A stretch of DNA of 52,913 bases from an uncultured Erysipelotrichaceae bacterium (GTDB taxonomy: Bacteria; Bacillota_I; Bacilli_A; Erysipelotrichales; Erysipelotrichaceae). Positions 44,254 to 52,913 of the stretch are shown in pieces; the stretch's first letter is position 1, and each line of letters opens with the position of its first letter. A model generated the notes under the pieces. That model did no database searches. It worked only from the letters and a program-made list of their open reading frames with translations, and was not told the origin of the DNA. Position numbers and translations under genes: made by a program. The stretch lies in NCBI GenBank assembly GCA_905201565.1, contig CAJKOS010000002.1, forward strand, positions 1 to 52,913. Direction: 5' to 3'.

Positions 44254-45788
44254 AGATATTCTTCGAGCAATGCATTCCATTTGTCTTCATGTGTCTTTGT
44301 CCATGTTTCAAATGTCATGCCATCTTCTGTAATCATCTGTCCAAGGCGGATGAAGAAATCATTGATATCACTTTCAAGGATCACACCCTTTTCTTCACCA
44401 AAGCGGACAACATCCTGATCAGCAGTGCCAAAGACACTCATCTTGAAGGCACTTTCCGGTTTCTTGTCCACCAGTTTGACTGAACCCTGCAAACCGATAG
44501 CTCCAATCTGGTTTGTACCACAGGAACTCGTACAGCCAGAGACATAGATACGTGGCAATACACCTTCCTTAAAATTGTATGGACGGCATGCTTCAATGAG
44601 TTTATGGAGAACACCATTGGAGTCACGTAAACCAACCTGGCAGGTAGTGGAACCAATACAGGAAACACTTGCTTCAAAGGAAGTGCGTGCACCATCATCT
44701 GTATGTCCCAATACACGCATTGCTTCATCATAGGTGAGGTTGATGATATACATGCCTTCCTGTGGTGTTAAGCGGATTTCCACTTCTTCCATATCTTCAA
44801 TCACACCATAAAGTTCTTCCCACTTGTCGATGGACACATTGCCACAAAGTGGATGGTAGCTGATGGCATAGAGACCTTTCTGCTTCTGTGCAAGCATACG
44901 CTCAGGCAGGGTATCATGTACTTCACCTGTCTTATGGATTACCCTTTCTTCTACAGAAACATCATGGTCAAGATACTTTTTGGCAAGTTCCATCTTTTCT
45001 GCAAATTCTTTCTGCAGTGCTTCTTTGCCAAGGGTTTCCTGCATATAGCGGGTACGGGCACGGGCACGGTTTGTATAGTTGCCATGTTCCATGAACATCA
45101 ATACCATCGTATTGACATAATAGAGGATATCTTTTGGATCAATATGGTCACCAACCCTGACACCCATCATCGGATTGTTGCCTAATCCTCCACAGCAATA
45201 CACATCAAATGTATGGTCATCATTGGCAATGAAGCCAAGGTCCCTGAAGTTGGCATGGGTTTCATTTTTCTTCGAGCTGGAGAATACGGTCTTCAGCTTG
45301 CGGGGAAGGGAATACTTATTGATGATGTTGAGGAGGTATTCACCTGCCTTTTCAGCATATGGCAATACATCAAATGCTTCTTCAGGATCAATACCACTGA
45401 GTGGTGAACACATGACATTCCGCGGGAAATCTCCTCCGCCACCACGCATGACAATGCCTTTATACAAAGCTTTCTCCATCACCTTATCGAGTACATCACC
45501 CGGAACATCGTGGAGCTGTACTGTCTCACAGGTTGTGCAATGTGTACGGGTAATACCATACTTCCGGCACTCTTCGACAATGAACTGCAATTTGTCCTTT
45601 GTCAGTCTTCCCTGGTTCATGCGCAACCGCAGCATAAACTTCTCACCACCGCGCTGGGCATAAGAACCATAACCTCCGGAGAAGCCCTTGTAGTCCTTTA
45701 TGGATATTTCTTTGTTCAAAAACTGCTGTGTCTTTTCCCTGAATGTTGGAAGTTCTTCCAGCAATTCCTTCTGTAATGTTTCGTTCAT
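44250..45788 (-). CDS. Siroheme-dependent sulfite or nitrite reductase (NirA/Sir-like)
   Basis: 512 residues. The siroheme/4Fe-4S cluster motif appears as CIGSTTC (C-x5-C) and CTSSC (C-x3-C) in VSCIGSTTCQVG and VSGCTSSCGTNQIGAIG. The first half has FMLRLRMNQGRLT and the GGGGDFPRNV block; the fold is the duplicated ferredoxin-dependent type. It reduces sulfite to sulfide or nitrite to ammonia with six electrons; sequence alone does not decide which. It converges on the siroheme operon. The AGGAGG site is just before the ATG, and a hairpin lies upstream of it. Confidence 0.92.
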   Translation of the reverse strand: MNETLQKELLEELPTFREKTQQFLNKEISIKDYKGFSGGYGSYAQRGGEKFMLRLRMNQGRLTKDKLQFIVEECRKYGITRTHCTTCETVQLHDVPGDVLDKVMEKALYKGIVMRGGGGDFPRNVMCSPLSGIDPEEAFDVLPYAEKAGEYLLNIINKYSLPRKLKTVFSSSKKNETHANFRDLGFIANDDHTFDVYCCGGLGNNPMMGVRVGDHIDPKDILYYVNTMVLMFMEHGNYTNRARARTRYMQETLGKEALQKEFAEKMELAKKYLDHDVSVEERVIHKTGEVHDTLPERMLAQKQKGLYAISYHPLCGNVSIDKWEELYGVIEDMEEVEIRLTPQEGMYIINLTYDEAMRVLGHTDDGARTSFEASVSCIGSTTCQVGLRDSNGVLHKLIEACRPYNFKEGVLPRIYVSGCTSSCGTNQIGAIGLQGSVKLVDKKPESAFKMSVFGTADQDVVRFGEEKGVILESDINDFFIRLGQMITEDGMTFETWTKTHEDKWNALLEEYL

Positions 45789-45798
45789 ACAATCCTCC

Positions 45799-45815
45799 TG
45801 CGGTCAATCACCGCA
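45799..45815 (-). promoter_or_regulatory. Hairpin touching the reductase ribosome binding site
   Basis: TGCGGT-GATTG-ACCGCA on the minus strand, six perfect pairs, ends immediately before AGGAGG. It may affect ribosome access or mRNA processing between the MFS and reductase genes. It has no T-run. Confidence 0.4.
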
Positions 45816-45859
45816 CTTCTTCTGTTATTGTATCCGCAAAGGAAAGAAAAAGCGATGAA

Positions 45860-47035
45860 TTATGACATCTTTCGCTTCTTCATAACAACCATTAACAACA
45901 CTAACATCGCAATGGGAAAGACAATTGCGGAAAGAATCCCTGTTCCTATCTTCCCGGTAATATCCGCCACAAAACCAGCAATGGATGGTCCAGCTGTACA
46001 ACCGATATCCCCTGCAAGCGCAAACAGCGCAAACATTGCCGTTCCTCCGCCGCGAATGGCAAATGCCGCTTTTGATATGGTTCCAGGCCACATAATTCCA
46101 ACTGAGAAACCACACAGTGCACACCCCAGCAATCCAACAACCGGTATTGGTACCAGTGCAATGCAGAGATAGGAAACAGTGCATAAACCTGCGCTTACCA
46201 ACATAAATCCATTCAAATTGATCCGATCCCCATATTTGCCATAAATGAGCCTTGATGTACCCATCAGGCAGGCAAATGCCATCGGTCCGGCAAGATCACC
46301 AACTGTTTTTGATACGCCAAGTCCCTCTTCCGCAAATGTGGAAGCCCACTGGCTGACCGCCTGTTCACTAGCCCCGGCACACAGCATCATGATCATAAAT
46401 GCCCAAAAGAGTTTCAATGAAAACAATTCTTTTAAAGACTTACCTTTACCATCTGCTTCCTGCATTGTTCCTATTGGCACAACAGCAAACAAAAACATGT
46501 TCACAAGAGGAATCATCGCCCAGGTAACGGCAAGTACCTTCCAGTTATCAATACCAACAATCGCAAAGAACAATGTTGACAAGAGCACAACCCCCATATG
46601 TCCCCAGCAATAGAAGGAATGCAAAAGGCTCATTGCCTTTTCCTTATTCTCACTCGGACATGCTTCCATAATCGGACTGATGAGCACTTCTATCAGCCCA
46701 CCGCCAATGGCATACAGAACCACCGCCCCGAGCAGCCCGCTATAACCTAACACATCCGGCAATATTGTTAACAACAAGAGACCCATCGCACAAAACATGT
46801 GGGCAAGACAGATGGAAACCCGATACCCGATTTTATCCACAAATCCGGCAGACACCAAATCCGTAAGTAATTGCACAATGAAGTTAAAAGCAATCAATGA
46901 AGTGATTTCACTCATGGAGAAGCCATAGTTGTTTTGAAACATCACAAACAGCAGTGGTGCAAAGTTGTTCACAATCGCCTGTGCGATATAACCAACAAAA
47001 CAAGATATCATCGTCATCGCATAGTTTTTTCTCAT
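45860..47035 (-). CDS. MFS transporter
   Basis: 391 residues with twelve hydrophobic segments, beginning MRKNYAMTMISCFVGYIAQAIVNNFAPLLFV. MFS features include DKIGYRVSI in the loop after helix 2 and GAVVLYAIGGGLIEV. It lies 71 bases upstream of the reductase on the same strand and is likely co-transcribed. A link to sulfur or nitrogen compounds is possible but is inference; the family is too broad to name a substrate. Confidence 0.87.
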   Translation of the reverse strand: MRKNYAMTMISCFVGYIAQAIVNNFAPLLFVMFQNNYGFSMSEITSLIAFNFIVQLLTDLVSAGFVDKIGYRVSICLAHMFCAMGLLLLTILPDVLGYSGLLGAVVLYAIGGGLIEVLISPIMEACPSENKEKAMSLLHSFYCWGHMGVVLLSTLFFAIVGIDNWKVLAVTWAMIPLVNMFLFAVVPIGTMQEADGKGKSLKELFSLKLFWAFMIMMLCAGASEQAVSQWASTFAEEGLGVSKTVGDLAGPMAFACLMGTSRLIYGKYGDRINLNGFMLVSAGLCTVSYLCIALVPIPVVGLLGCALCGFSVGIMWPGTISKAAFAIRGGGTAMFALFALAGDIGCTAGPSIAGFVADITGKIGTGILSAIVFPIAMLVLLMVVMKKRKMS

Positions 47036-47140
47036 ATGCTAACTCCCCAGATATCTTTTATATCACAACTTCATCTGCCAATGACACATAACTTGCATGC
47101 ATAATATGATTAGTCTACCCGAACATATCTGACACAAAAA

Positions 47141-47171
47141 AGTCCCATATAGTGTTTTGCTATACAGGACT
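47141..47171 (-). terminator. Terminator of the large surface protein gene
   Basis: Minus-strand AGTCCTGTATAG and CTATATGGGACT pair with one mismatch around a 7-base loop and are followed by six T. Confidence 0.85.
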
Positions 47172-47181
47172 CAAGACAGAA

Positions 47182-50100
47182 TCAGTTTTCTTCTTCCTCT
47201 TTCTTTTTCTTCAGGATGATTGCCGCAGCACAGAGAGCTCCAACTGCTGTGAACAGTGAACCTGCAGGATTGTCATAAATTCCGGTTTCTACATCCTTCT
47301 TTTCATCTGTTGAGGCAGACGGCTGATCAGCTGTGCCAGAGCCGCCTCCCGGCTGATTTGGATCTGTGGTTTCTGAAGCATACACAGTAACCGTACGTAC
47401 AGCCGTGTTGGAGTTGCCGTAATCATCTGTTACAGAATAGGTCAATGTATATGTGCCGACTGCAGATGAGATAGAAGCCGGATCAAGGACAGCACGGGCA
47501 GCGCCATTTGCAGCTGCAGCTGTCACTTTTACTTTACTGGTAATGTCCTTACCGGTGTAGTCCATAGCACTTACACCTTCCATCGGATCAAATACTTCAT
47601 TGAGGACAAGTCTGTTATTCTCAACAGATGGAAGTGTAATTACAGGTGCAGTTTCTTTCTTGTCAACCACCACATAACTAACATCACTTCTTGTAAGACC
47701 ACCATTGCTATTTGTGATTTCTGCATACCAGCCATATGTACCATTTGCCGCATTTGTCATGGTCAAAGAAGCTGTTTCACCACTCTTGACACCATTGACA
47801 CTGCCGATTTCCTTATCTCCATAGACATTGGCCATAAAACTGTTGGTTATCAATGTCTTTGTGCTTCTTGTAATGCCAAGTGCATCATAGGGGATCGTGA
47901 ATTCTTCTTCTCCGTTAATACCGCCAACATCACCAATATCGGTTTCATCCTTGGCATTGTAGTCATCAAGAGATGGAGAATATGTACGGATGGTAATCTC
48001 TTTTCTATCATTGTCGAAGTGCATGAGCCTCATATAACCCATACCGCCTTGTGCAAGACCCTGATAGTCAAACAGCATCTGGTAGACAGTTCTGTCTGTC
48101 ACACCATCACCATTGTCATCAAACGATTCCGTAATTTTCTGTGCGTTGTGGTAATGTCCGGAGAGTACCATGACAACATTTGGATTCGCCGCTACTACTT
48201 CATCATGAATTCTCTGTGGCTCTTCACCAAGACCACCACTTGCGAGCAGGTATTCATGGAAGTTCAGAATTGCCTTGCGTTCTGGATATTGTGCAAGCAC
48301 TTCATTCATCCAGGCAATTTCTTCATCGCCAACACCCCAGCCCATGTAGACCATGATGAAGTCAATACCATCAACAGTAATCAGATCATAGTGACCACGG
48401 TTATCCTTATAGCTTTCACCATACCATGGGTTATTCTCATAACGCCATGCACCGAAATACTTACTGAAGTTTGTATAGTCACCAGAGAGATGACCTACAT
48501 CGTGGTTTCCAGCAAGAACACCATATGGCATACCCGCTTCATCAAGCATCTTATATGCATTATCTGCATTCTCCCATTCCGGGATCAGCGGTTCATCATC
48601 GATGATATCCCCATCATGGAACATGTACTGAATGTTCATCCTTTCACGGTTATTTAACACCCAGTTATGAATATCCAGCTGATATTGATAGGACCCATCA
48701 ACATCCTGTGAAGGATTGCCATCATAGTCTTCATTGTAATACTGGGTATCAGATTCTACTGCCAGCGTGAAGTCATACTGATCACGTGGTGTGTCCTTCT
48801 CATTATAAGTTGCATTTTCGCCCGTTTCGCCTTCCGCATACTGTGTTGGTGTATAACCTTCACCATTCTGTACCATGACCCTGACTTTGCCATCAATGAC
48901 ATGATCCGCAAGATCAATATCTGCTACCAATGTCATCTGTTCACCATCAACACCCTGTTCAGCTTCTGTTTCTTCATAGCTGTTTGTTACAGTGTTATAG
49001 ACATACATCTTTGTCTTGGTATTATTGGATGTACCACTCCAGACTGCTTCAATGCTTGTTGCATTACCGATGTTATCCGGAACTGTGATTTCAAATACTT
49101 CGTATGGGAAGCCATCACCTTCTGTTGGTGAACCGCTCACTGCATTTGTTGTTCCGCTTGTATTGGCAGTACCCGTTGTTGAGGTAATACCATCATCAAG
49201 CGTCAGCCTTTCACCAGCCAGGAACCTTACATTCATATCCAATCCATTCGGATCTGCTGCAGTAACAGAAAGCGTTGGGTCTGCACTTACAATTGTGCCG
49301 TCACCCGGCTGTAAACCAGTTACTTCCGCATCTACTTCATTGATCGAAAAGTTCCATGATTGAACCTGTTCATTACCTGCCGCATCCATTGCCCTGACCG
49401 TAAGAACATGTTCCCCTGCACCATCCTGTTCATAACTGACAGTATATGGCAACGTAATCGCTTCCCCATCGAGGTAGATTTCCTGGTTGACACCATCCGG
49501 CGCAATGGCATCACTGACTGTCACATTAACCGGCAGTTCAAAATATGCCGCTCCATCTTCAACTGTGGATGTGATAACAGGCGCTGTATTATCAACGATG
49601 AATGCAGCTGATGCTGATCCACTGGTGACAGTATGTGCTCCATCCACCAGCTGTGTGGTATCCAGCACATAACGCAGTGCATCTAAACTTTCCGGTGCCG
49701 CCCGGAATGTGACATACAGAATTTCTGTCTTGGTTGTTCCATCGCCCATGTTGATTTCTGTTTCCGATGTGACACCATTCATTTCCACAGCATTTTCAAT
49801 ACCCGGCTTCCAGTTATTTTCATTGTGATCTACCGCCCCAATACCGGCAATGCTCTTATAAGAAACCGGTTTAAGAGTTACACCATCCGGAAGAACTAGA
49901 CGGATGTTTTTGAGAACAAAGTCATCGTTGTTTTCCACATTATGCTCAAGGTTGTTAGCCTTGTTTCCGGCATGAAATGCCAAAGTGATCTGACCTGTTT
50001 CACTGTTGATGTATTTCTCATCAACCGGATACGTATAGGTTCTCCATTCTGCATATGTGCCTTCATTGAATACACCGATGACATCATTGCCACATGCCAC

Positions 50101-52413
50101 AGCATTCTTGAAGAATACATCTGTCTGACTTGCATCAAAAGCAATTGTCGCATCTTCAAACACGGACTTTGTTGCTTCACTTGTGTAATCTTTGCCATCA
50201 ATCACAAGATTGTCACCAGTACCGATCAGTGTCAGTTCACCTTTTGCATACTGACCATCTGTCACATTGACACGATCCCCAACTGACGGGGCATCAGAAT
50301 TTTCAATGGTTGTTTCTGGCGTTGTGACCGTATTGTATCCATCGCTGATTTCAAAGCAGTACGTAAAGAATCTCTTATTCAACAAATCAACACCGGCAAG
50401 TTCTTTTGTAAAGAAATCCCCGTTTGACCTCAGCAGATTGAAAACTTCATATTCTGCCGCATTATTGTCTTTGAGGAAGAGGCGAACTGTTTTGATGGTA
50501 GATTCCGGCGAAGTTGCTTCAACTGTAAACGCAAATGTTTCCAGTTCATTATTGAAGCTGTTTTCTGTATGATCAGTCACTGCCGGAGCACTTGCACTTT
50601 CAGGAAGTTCTGCCTGATATGCAGGCTTTTCAGCATCTGTCACCATCCCGGGATTCGGCGTTTCGTCATCACTGACAAGACTTGTTGTAAACGCACCATT
50701 CTGGTATGTATTCTGATATCGGATAGATGTAGAAGACGATGTATTGTCCTTGCCATCCATGTTATATGTTACATAATCGATGACATCTTTGACATTGGTC
50801 GCAATCTTGAGCCCTCTTGCACTGCCATTAGCCATGCCCGCTGAAGAAATTTCAATGAGATGTTCACTATCAAGGCTTGTACCGAACTGATTATTGAAAT
50901 CACCCGGTGTCAATGCGTCATTTGCACCATTCTTTACCCAGAAGACAAGTGTATCTCCTGATTTGAGAACTTTTGACTTATTTGTCTGCCACCAGATGAC
51001 ATCGCTGTCATCACCGTTATCTGGATAGTTGTAGTATAGTTTGTAATCTTTGAGATCAATATCGCGATTGGAATTGTTGTAGAGTTCAATGAACTCATAT
51101 GCATCTGAGCCTTCCACATTGTCTGTATCCGGCATAATTTCCGTAATGACAAGAGCTGGTGCCTTGGACTGATCAACCTGGACAGCAGTACCAACATCAG
51201 CTCCACCACCAACAGATGCAGTATTCACACCATCTGTCACACGAATATTGTAAAAGAAGCGTTCGACATCCTTCACTTCGTCATAATCAACTGTTCCTGT
51301 GATCACGCCATTGACAACTGTCATTTCCTTTGTGAGTGTTGTTTCACCTGCAGTAATTGTCATCACTGCAGAAAGAATTTTTCCAAGGTTACTGTCAGTA
51401 ATTTCAGCTGTCCACGCACTGTCAGATGTGATTTCTTCCGGAGCATGCACCGTTACTGATGGAGACTCCACAACAGATGGAATGATATAGCTGCCGATGA
51501 CACTGCCATCCGCAACCACACCCGGTGTACCCGATCCATCGTAAGCTGTTGTAATGACGTCGCCATCATAGACAAAAGTGATAGATTCGCCTTCCCCAAT
51601 TGAACCGTCGGAAGAATTGCCGGCAGTATATTCTACGGTATACAGCGTCTCGTCTGTAGCTGTCGCAAGACTCATCCTTCTTGTTCCGGAATTGGAAAAG
51701 CCGCCACTGTTCACAGATAAAACCTGTACATCTTCACCAATGCCATATTGTGTCCTGAAGTTATCTGCGGTATAGTCATTTCCAATAACAGCATCATTTC
51801 TGACCCAGACAACAGCTGTCTCACCTGCGCCAAGAACACTTCCTTCTTCATTCAGCTTCCATTCAGTAACTGACGAACCGTTATCATACAGGAAATGATA
51901 ATTGTCCAGATACACATTCATCGTTGAACTGTTGTAAAGTTCAAAATATTCAAAGACATCACTGCCGGTACCTTCATTCGCTGTATTTGGAATGATTTCC
52001 GTAATCTGAATCGGGCTGGAAAGTTCCTTTTCCACAGGGGTTGGATCACTTGAAACAACAGAAACTTGTATTGTGTTTGTCTGTACATTATTAACGCCGT
52101 CGCTCAGTTCAGCACTGACTTCAAATGAAGCTAGACCCGCAAAATCTGCAGCTTCAATCTGACCTAGGAATACACCATCCGCGTATGTTAGTGGATATGC
52201 CTTACCATTCATCACAGCATTTGCAGAAACCACTACACCCATGTTTTCCACATTGACTGCAAATGTATAATTACTGCCTTCTGCAGCTTCAGCACTACCA
52301 CTCAAAGAAGCAGTTCCCCCGGTTGGGACAGTATATGCCATTTCAGAATCAATGACACCAGGGGTCAAATCACCGTCGTATGTGAGAATTGGCTGTTCAA
52401 CAGACCCTTCTGC
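47182..52413 (-). CDS. Very large surface protein: lamin-tail domains, metallophosphoesterase, Ig-like domains, C-terminal anchor (5' end lost)
   Basis: At least 1728 residues, numbered here from the TTG at 52368. Two lamin-tail-like domains begin near residues 120 and 410 (ITEIIPNTANEGTGSDVF; ITEIMPDTDNVEGSD). A complete calcineurin-like metallophosphoesterase spans about 1200-1480 with DTQ, HDGD, GNHD near 1286, NFHEY and GHYH near 1404. Ig-like repeats flank it. The C-terminus has a proline/glycine stalk, VETG, a hydrophobic helix and KKKKEEEEN, a sortase-type or membrane anchor. The frame stays open upstream to about 52490 without a plausible start; sense reads as AEGSVEQPILTYDGD before a sharp composition change. 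A TTG start at 52368 is unlikely to be the natural one. Confidence 0.85.
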   Translation of the reverse strand, partial: AEGSVEQPILTYDGDLTPGVIDSEMAYTVPTGGTASLSGSAEAAEGSNYTFAVNVENMGVVVSANAVMNGKAYPLTYADGVFLGQIEAADFAGLASFEVSAELSDGVNNVQTNTIQVSVVSSDPTPVEKELSSPIQITEIIPNTANEGTGSDVFEYFELYNSSTMNVYLDNYHFLYDNGSSVTEWKLNEEGSVLGAGETAVVWVRNDAVIGNDYTADNFRTQYGIGEDVQVLSVNSGGFSNSGTRRMSLATATDETLYTVEYTAGNSSDGSIGEGESITFVYDGDVITTAYDGSGTPGVVADGSVIGSYIIPSVVESPSVTVHAPEEITSDSAWTAEITDSNLGKILSAVMTITAGETTLTKEMTVVNGVITGTVDYDEVKDVERFFYNIRVTDGVNTASVGGGADVGTAVQVDQSKAPALVITEIMPDTDNVEGSDAYEFIELYNNSNRDIDLKDYKLYYNYPDNGDDSDVIWWQTNKSKVLKSGDTLVFWVKNGANDALTPGDFNNQFGTSLDSEHLIEISSAGMANGSARGLKIATNVKDVIDYVTYNMDGKDNTSSSTSIRYQNTYQNGAFTTSLVSDDETPNPGMVTDAEKPAYQAELPESASAPAVTDHTENSFNNELETFAFTVEATSPESTIKTVRLFLKDNNAAEYEVFNLLRSNGDFFTKELAGVDLLNKRFFTYCFEISDGYNTVTTPETTIENSDAPSVGDRVNVTDGQYAKGELTLIGTGDNLVIDGKDYTSEATKSVFEDATIAFDASQTDVFFKNAVACGNDVIGVFNEGTYAEWRTYTYPVDEKYINSETGQITLAFHAGNKANNLEHNVENNDDFVLKNIRLVLPDGVTLKPVSYKSIAGIGAVDHNENNWKPGIENAVEMNGVTSETEINMGDGTTKTEILYVTFRAAPESLDALRYVLDTTQLVDGAHTVTSGSASAAFIVDNTAPVITSTVEDGAAYFELPVNVTVSDAIAPDGVNQEIYLDGEAITLPYTVSYEQDGAGEHVLTVRAMDAAGNEQVQSWNFSINEVDAEVTGLQPGDGTIVSADPTLSVTAADPNGLDMNVRFLAGERLTLDDGITSTTGTANTSGTTNAVSGSPTEGDGFPYEVFEITVPDNIGNATSIEAVWSGTSNNTKTKMYVYNTVTNSYEETEAEQGVDGEQMTLVADIDLADHVIDGKVRVMVQNGEGYTPTQYAEGETGENATYNEKDTPRDQYDFTLAVESDTQYYNEDYDGNPSQDVDGSYQYQLDIHNWVLNNRERMNIQYMFHDGDIIDDEPLIPEWENADNAYKMLDEAGMPYGVLAGNHDVGHLSGDYTNFSKYFGAWRYENNPWYGESYKDNRGHYDLITVDGIDFIMVYMGWGVGDEEIAWMNEVLAQYPERKAILNFHEYLLASGGLGEEPQRIHDEVVAANPNVVMVLSGHYHNAQKITESFDDNGDGVTDRTVYQMLFDYQGLAQGGMGYMRLMHFDNDRKEITIRTYSPSLDDYNAKDETDIGDVGGINGEEEFTIPYDALGITRSTKTLITNSFMANVYGDKEIGSVNGVKSGETASLTMTNAANGTYGWYAEITNSNGGLTRSDVSYVVVDKKETAPVITLPSVENNRLVLNEVFDPMEGVSAMDYTGKDITSKVKVTAAAANGAARAVLDPASISSAVGTYTLTYSVTDDYGNSNTAVRTVTVYASETTDPNQPGGGSGTADQPSASTDEKKDVETGIYDNPAGSLFTAVGALCAAAIILKKKKEEEEN

Positions 52414-52913
52414 GTGAACGTATCGTTGTAGGCGGACAGCACACCGAACGTGCCCTTGTCGCCAACAGTAACCGTATGGTCGGTACCGATGGACTCAGAG
52501 AAGGCGAGAAGCGTGCCGCCGGCAACAGTCGTCTTGCCGTCGTAATCGTTGTCGCCCGTCAGGACGAGCGTACCTTCGCCGCTCTTCGTGAGAGAACCGT
52601 CGTAGAGGCCACCATTGATCTTATTAATGATGGCTTCGGCACGCTTCGTGTAGTACTCAAGACGCCACTTCTTTGCATCTTCAAGCGAGATGTTCTTGTC
52701 CTTGATACCAGCGAGGTCATAGTTATGTTCCTTGCCATCCTTATTGGCTTCGCCAGTGCTGGTATTTGTGAGTTTATAGTCGGCAGGATCGTTAGAAATA
52801 TTGAACTTAAGTTTAGAGAGGTCAATCCTTTCGGAGCCATCAAACTTGAACTGATCGGCATTCTTCAGTGCAGACTTCAGCCAGGCGATATCTTCACGCT
52901 CACGCTGTTCGAG
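52365..52913 (-). CDS. Fragment of a Gram-negative-type autotransporter passenger (open at window edge)
   Basis: A different minus-strand frame runs from the window edge to a TGA at 52365. It contains GLYDGSLTKSGEGTLVLTG followed by NDYDGKTTVAGGTLLAFSES, a textbook autotransporter-associated beta-strand repeat. The part before it (IAWLKSALKNADQF, YYTKRAEAIINKIN) looks like the linker behind an S8 peptidase passenger. Codon usage differs from the rest: G+C-rich, with ACG, CTC and AAG favoured. Such proteins need an outer membrane, so the segment does not belong with the Gram-positive genes next to it. Sense is lost after about DTFTQKG (near 52400). Confidence 0.75.
   Translation of the reverse strand, partial: LEQREREDIAWLKSALKNADQFKFDGSERIDLSKLKFNISNDPADYKLTNTSTGEANKDGKEHNYDLAGIKDKNISLEDAKKWRLEYYTKRAEAIINKINGGLYDGSLTKSGEGTLVLTGDNDYDGKTTVAGGTLLAFSESIGTDHTVTVGDKGTFGVLSAYNDTFTQKGLLNSQFSHTTVI
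52395..52425. other. Composition and reading-frame junction (probable chimera point)
   Basis: Autotransporter sense ends and surface-protein sense begins within this short stretch, in two different frames of the same strand. G+C content and codon use change here. There is no insertion sequence or integrase signal. Confidence 0.6.

Noticed and set aside
47036..47140. Riboswitch before the MFS gene
   Set aside because: About 100 bases with a possible extended -10 (TGATATAAA) but no recognisable aptamer or terminator pair.
48019..48657. 212-codon plus-strand frame inside the large surface gene
   Set aside because: Mirror of the metallophosphoesterase coding strand; no start signal and no family resemblance.
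1..52913. CRISPR arrays, rRNA genes, complete insertion sequences
   Set aside because: No regularly spaced repeats, no rRNA-like stretches and no transposase with terminal repeats were seen; the Rpn gene is transposase-like by family name only.

Overview
This window reads as chromosomal DNA of a Gram-positive gut Firmicute. Purine-rich AGGAGG-type ribosome binding sites precede most genes. The content includes a PcsB/CwlO-like NlpC/P60 hydrolase, DegV, BioY, an Lsa-type ABC-F protein and a C-terminally anchored surface protein. The mix resembles Erysipelotrichia, but no rRNA or ribosomal protein gene is present, so placement is inference.

Region 1 (1-11.9 kb, minus strand) is visibly richer in A+T than the rest and carries a DNA phosphorothioation defence island. 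In transcription order it holds an SspE-like DUF262/HNH nuclease gene interrupted by an in-frame TAA, an SspD-like PP-loop protein with a ferredoxin tail, an SspB-like DUF4007 protein, an SspC-like 1145-residue ATPase and an SspA-like cysteine desulfurase. A PLD/DEAH helicase, a 54-residue protein and the first 11 codons of a probable DndD/RecF-like ATPase follow. A DUF4177-like gene and tRNA-Gly(GCC) form the right-hand border.

Region 2 (12.3-26.9 kb) is mostly core genome: TldE/TldD, a MATE pump, an ABC exporter whose permease is frameshifted, an Rpn-type PD-(D/E)XK nuclease with an internal start plus a separate copy of its small C-terminal product, a membrane-linked MerR regulator, purC, a TetR regulator divergent from glgB, a DegV protein and a secreted NlpC/P60 hydrolase with a 15-Gln tract.

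Region 3 (26.9-40.3 kb) holds an Lsa-like ABC-F gene behind a leader-peptide attenuator, an AEC carrier, cutC, a MATE pump divergent from an Lrp/AsnC regulator across a dyad, a sugar kinase/nucleotidyltransferase pair with a YbaK protein, an ECF sigma/anti-sigma pair, a phosphatase/MBL/aldo-keto reductase cluster with twin operators, and an MFS carrier.

Region 4 (40.4-47.0 kb) is a compact siroheme locus: hemC, a cobA-hemD fusion, a SirC-CbiX-like fusion and bioY, overlapping end to end. They converge on a siroheme-dependent sulfite/nitrite reductase that follows an MFS gene, so the cofactor and its user lie together.

Region 5 (47.2-52.9 kb) is a very large surface protein with lamin-tail domains and a complete metallophosphoesterase domain. 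Its 5' end is lost at an abrupt junction near 52.4 kb. Beyond that lies a fragment of a Gram-negative-type autotransporter with different composition, so the contig is probably chimeric there.
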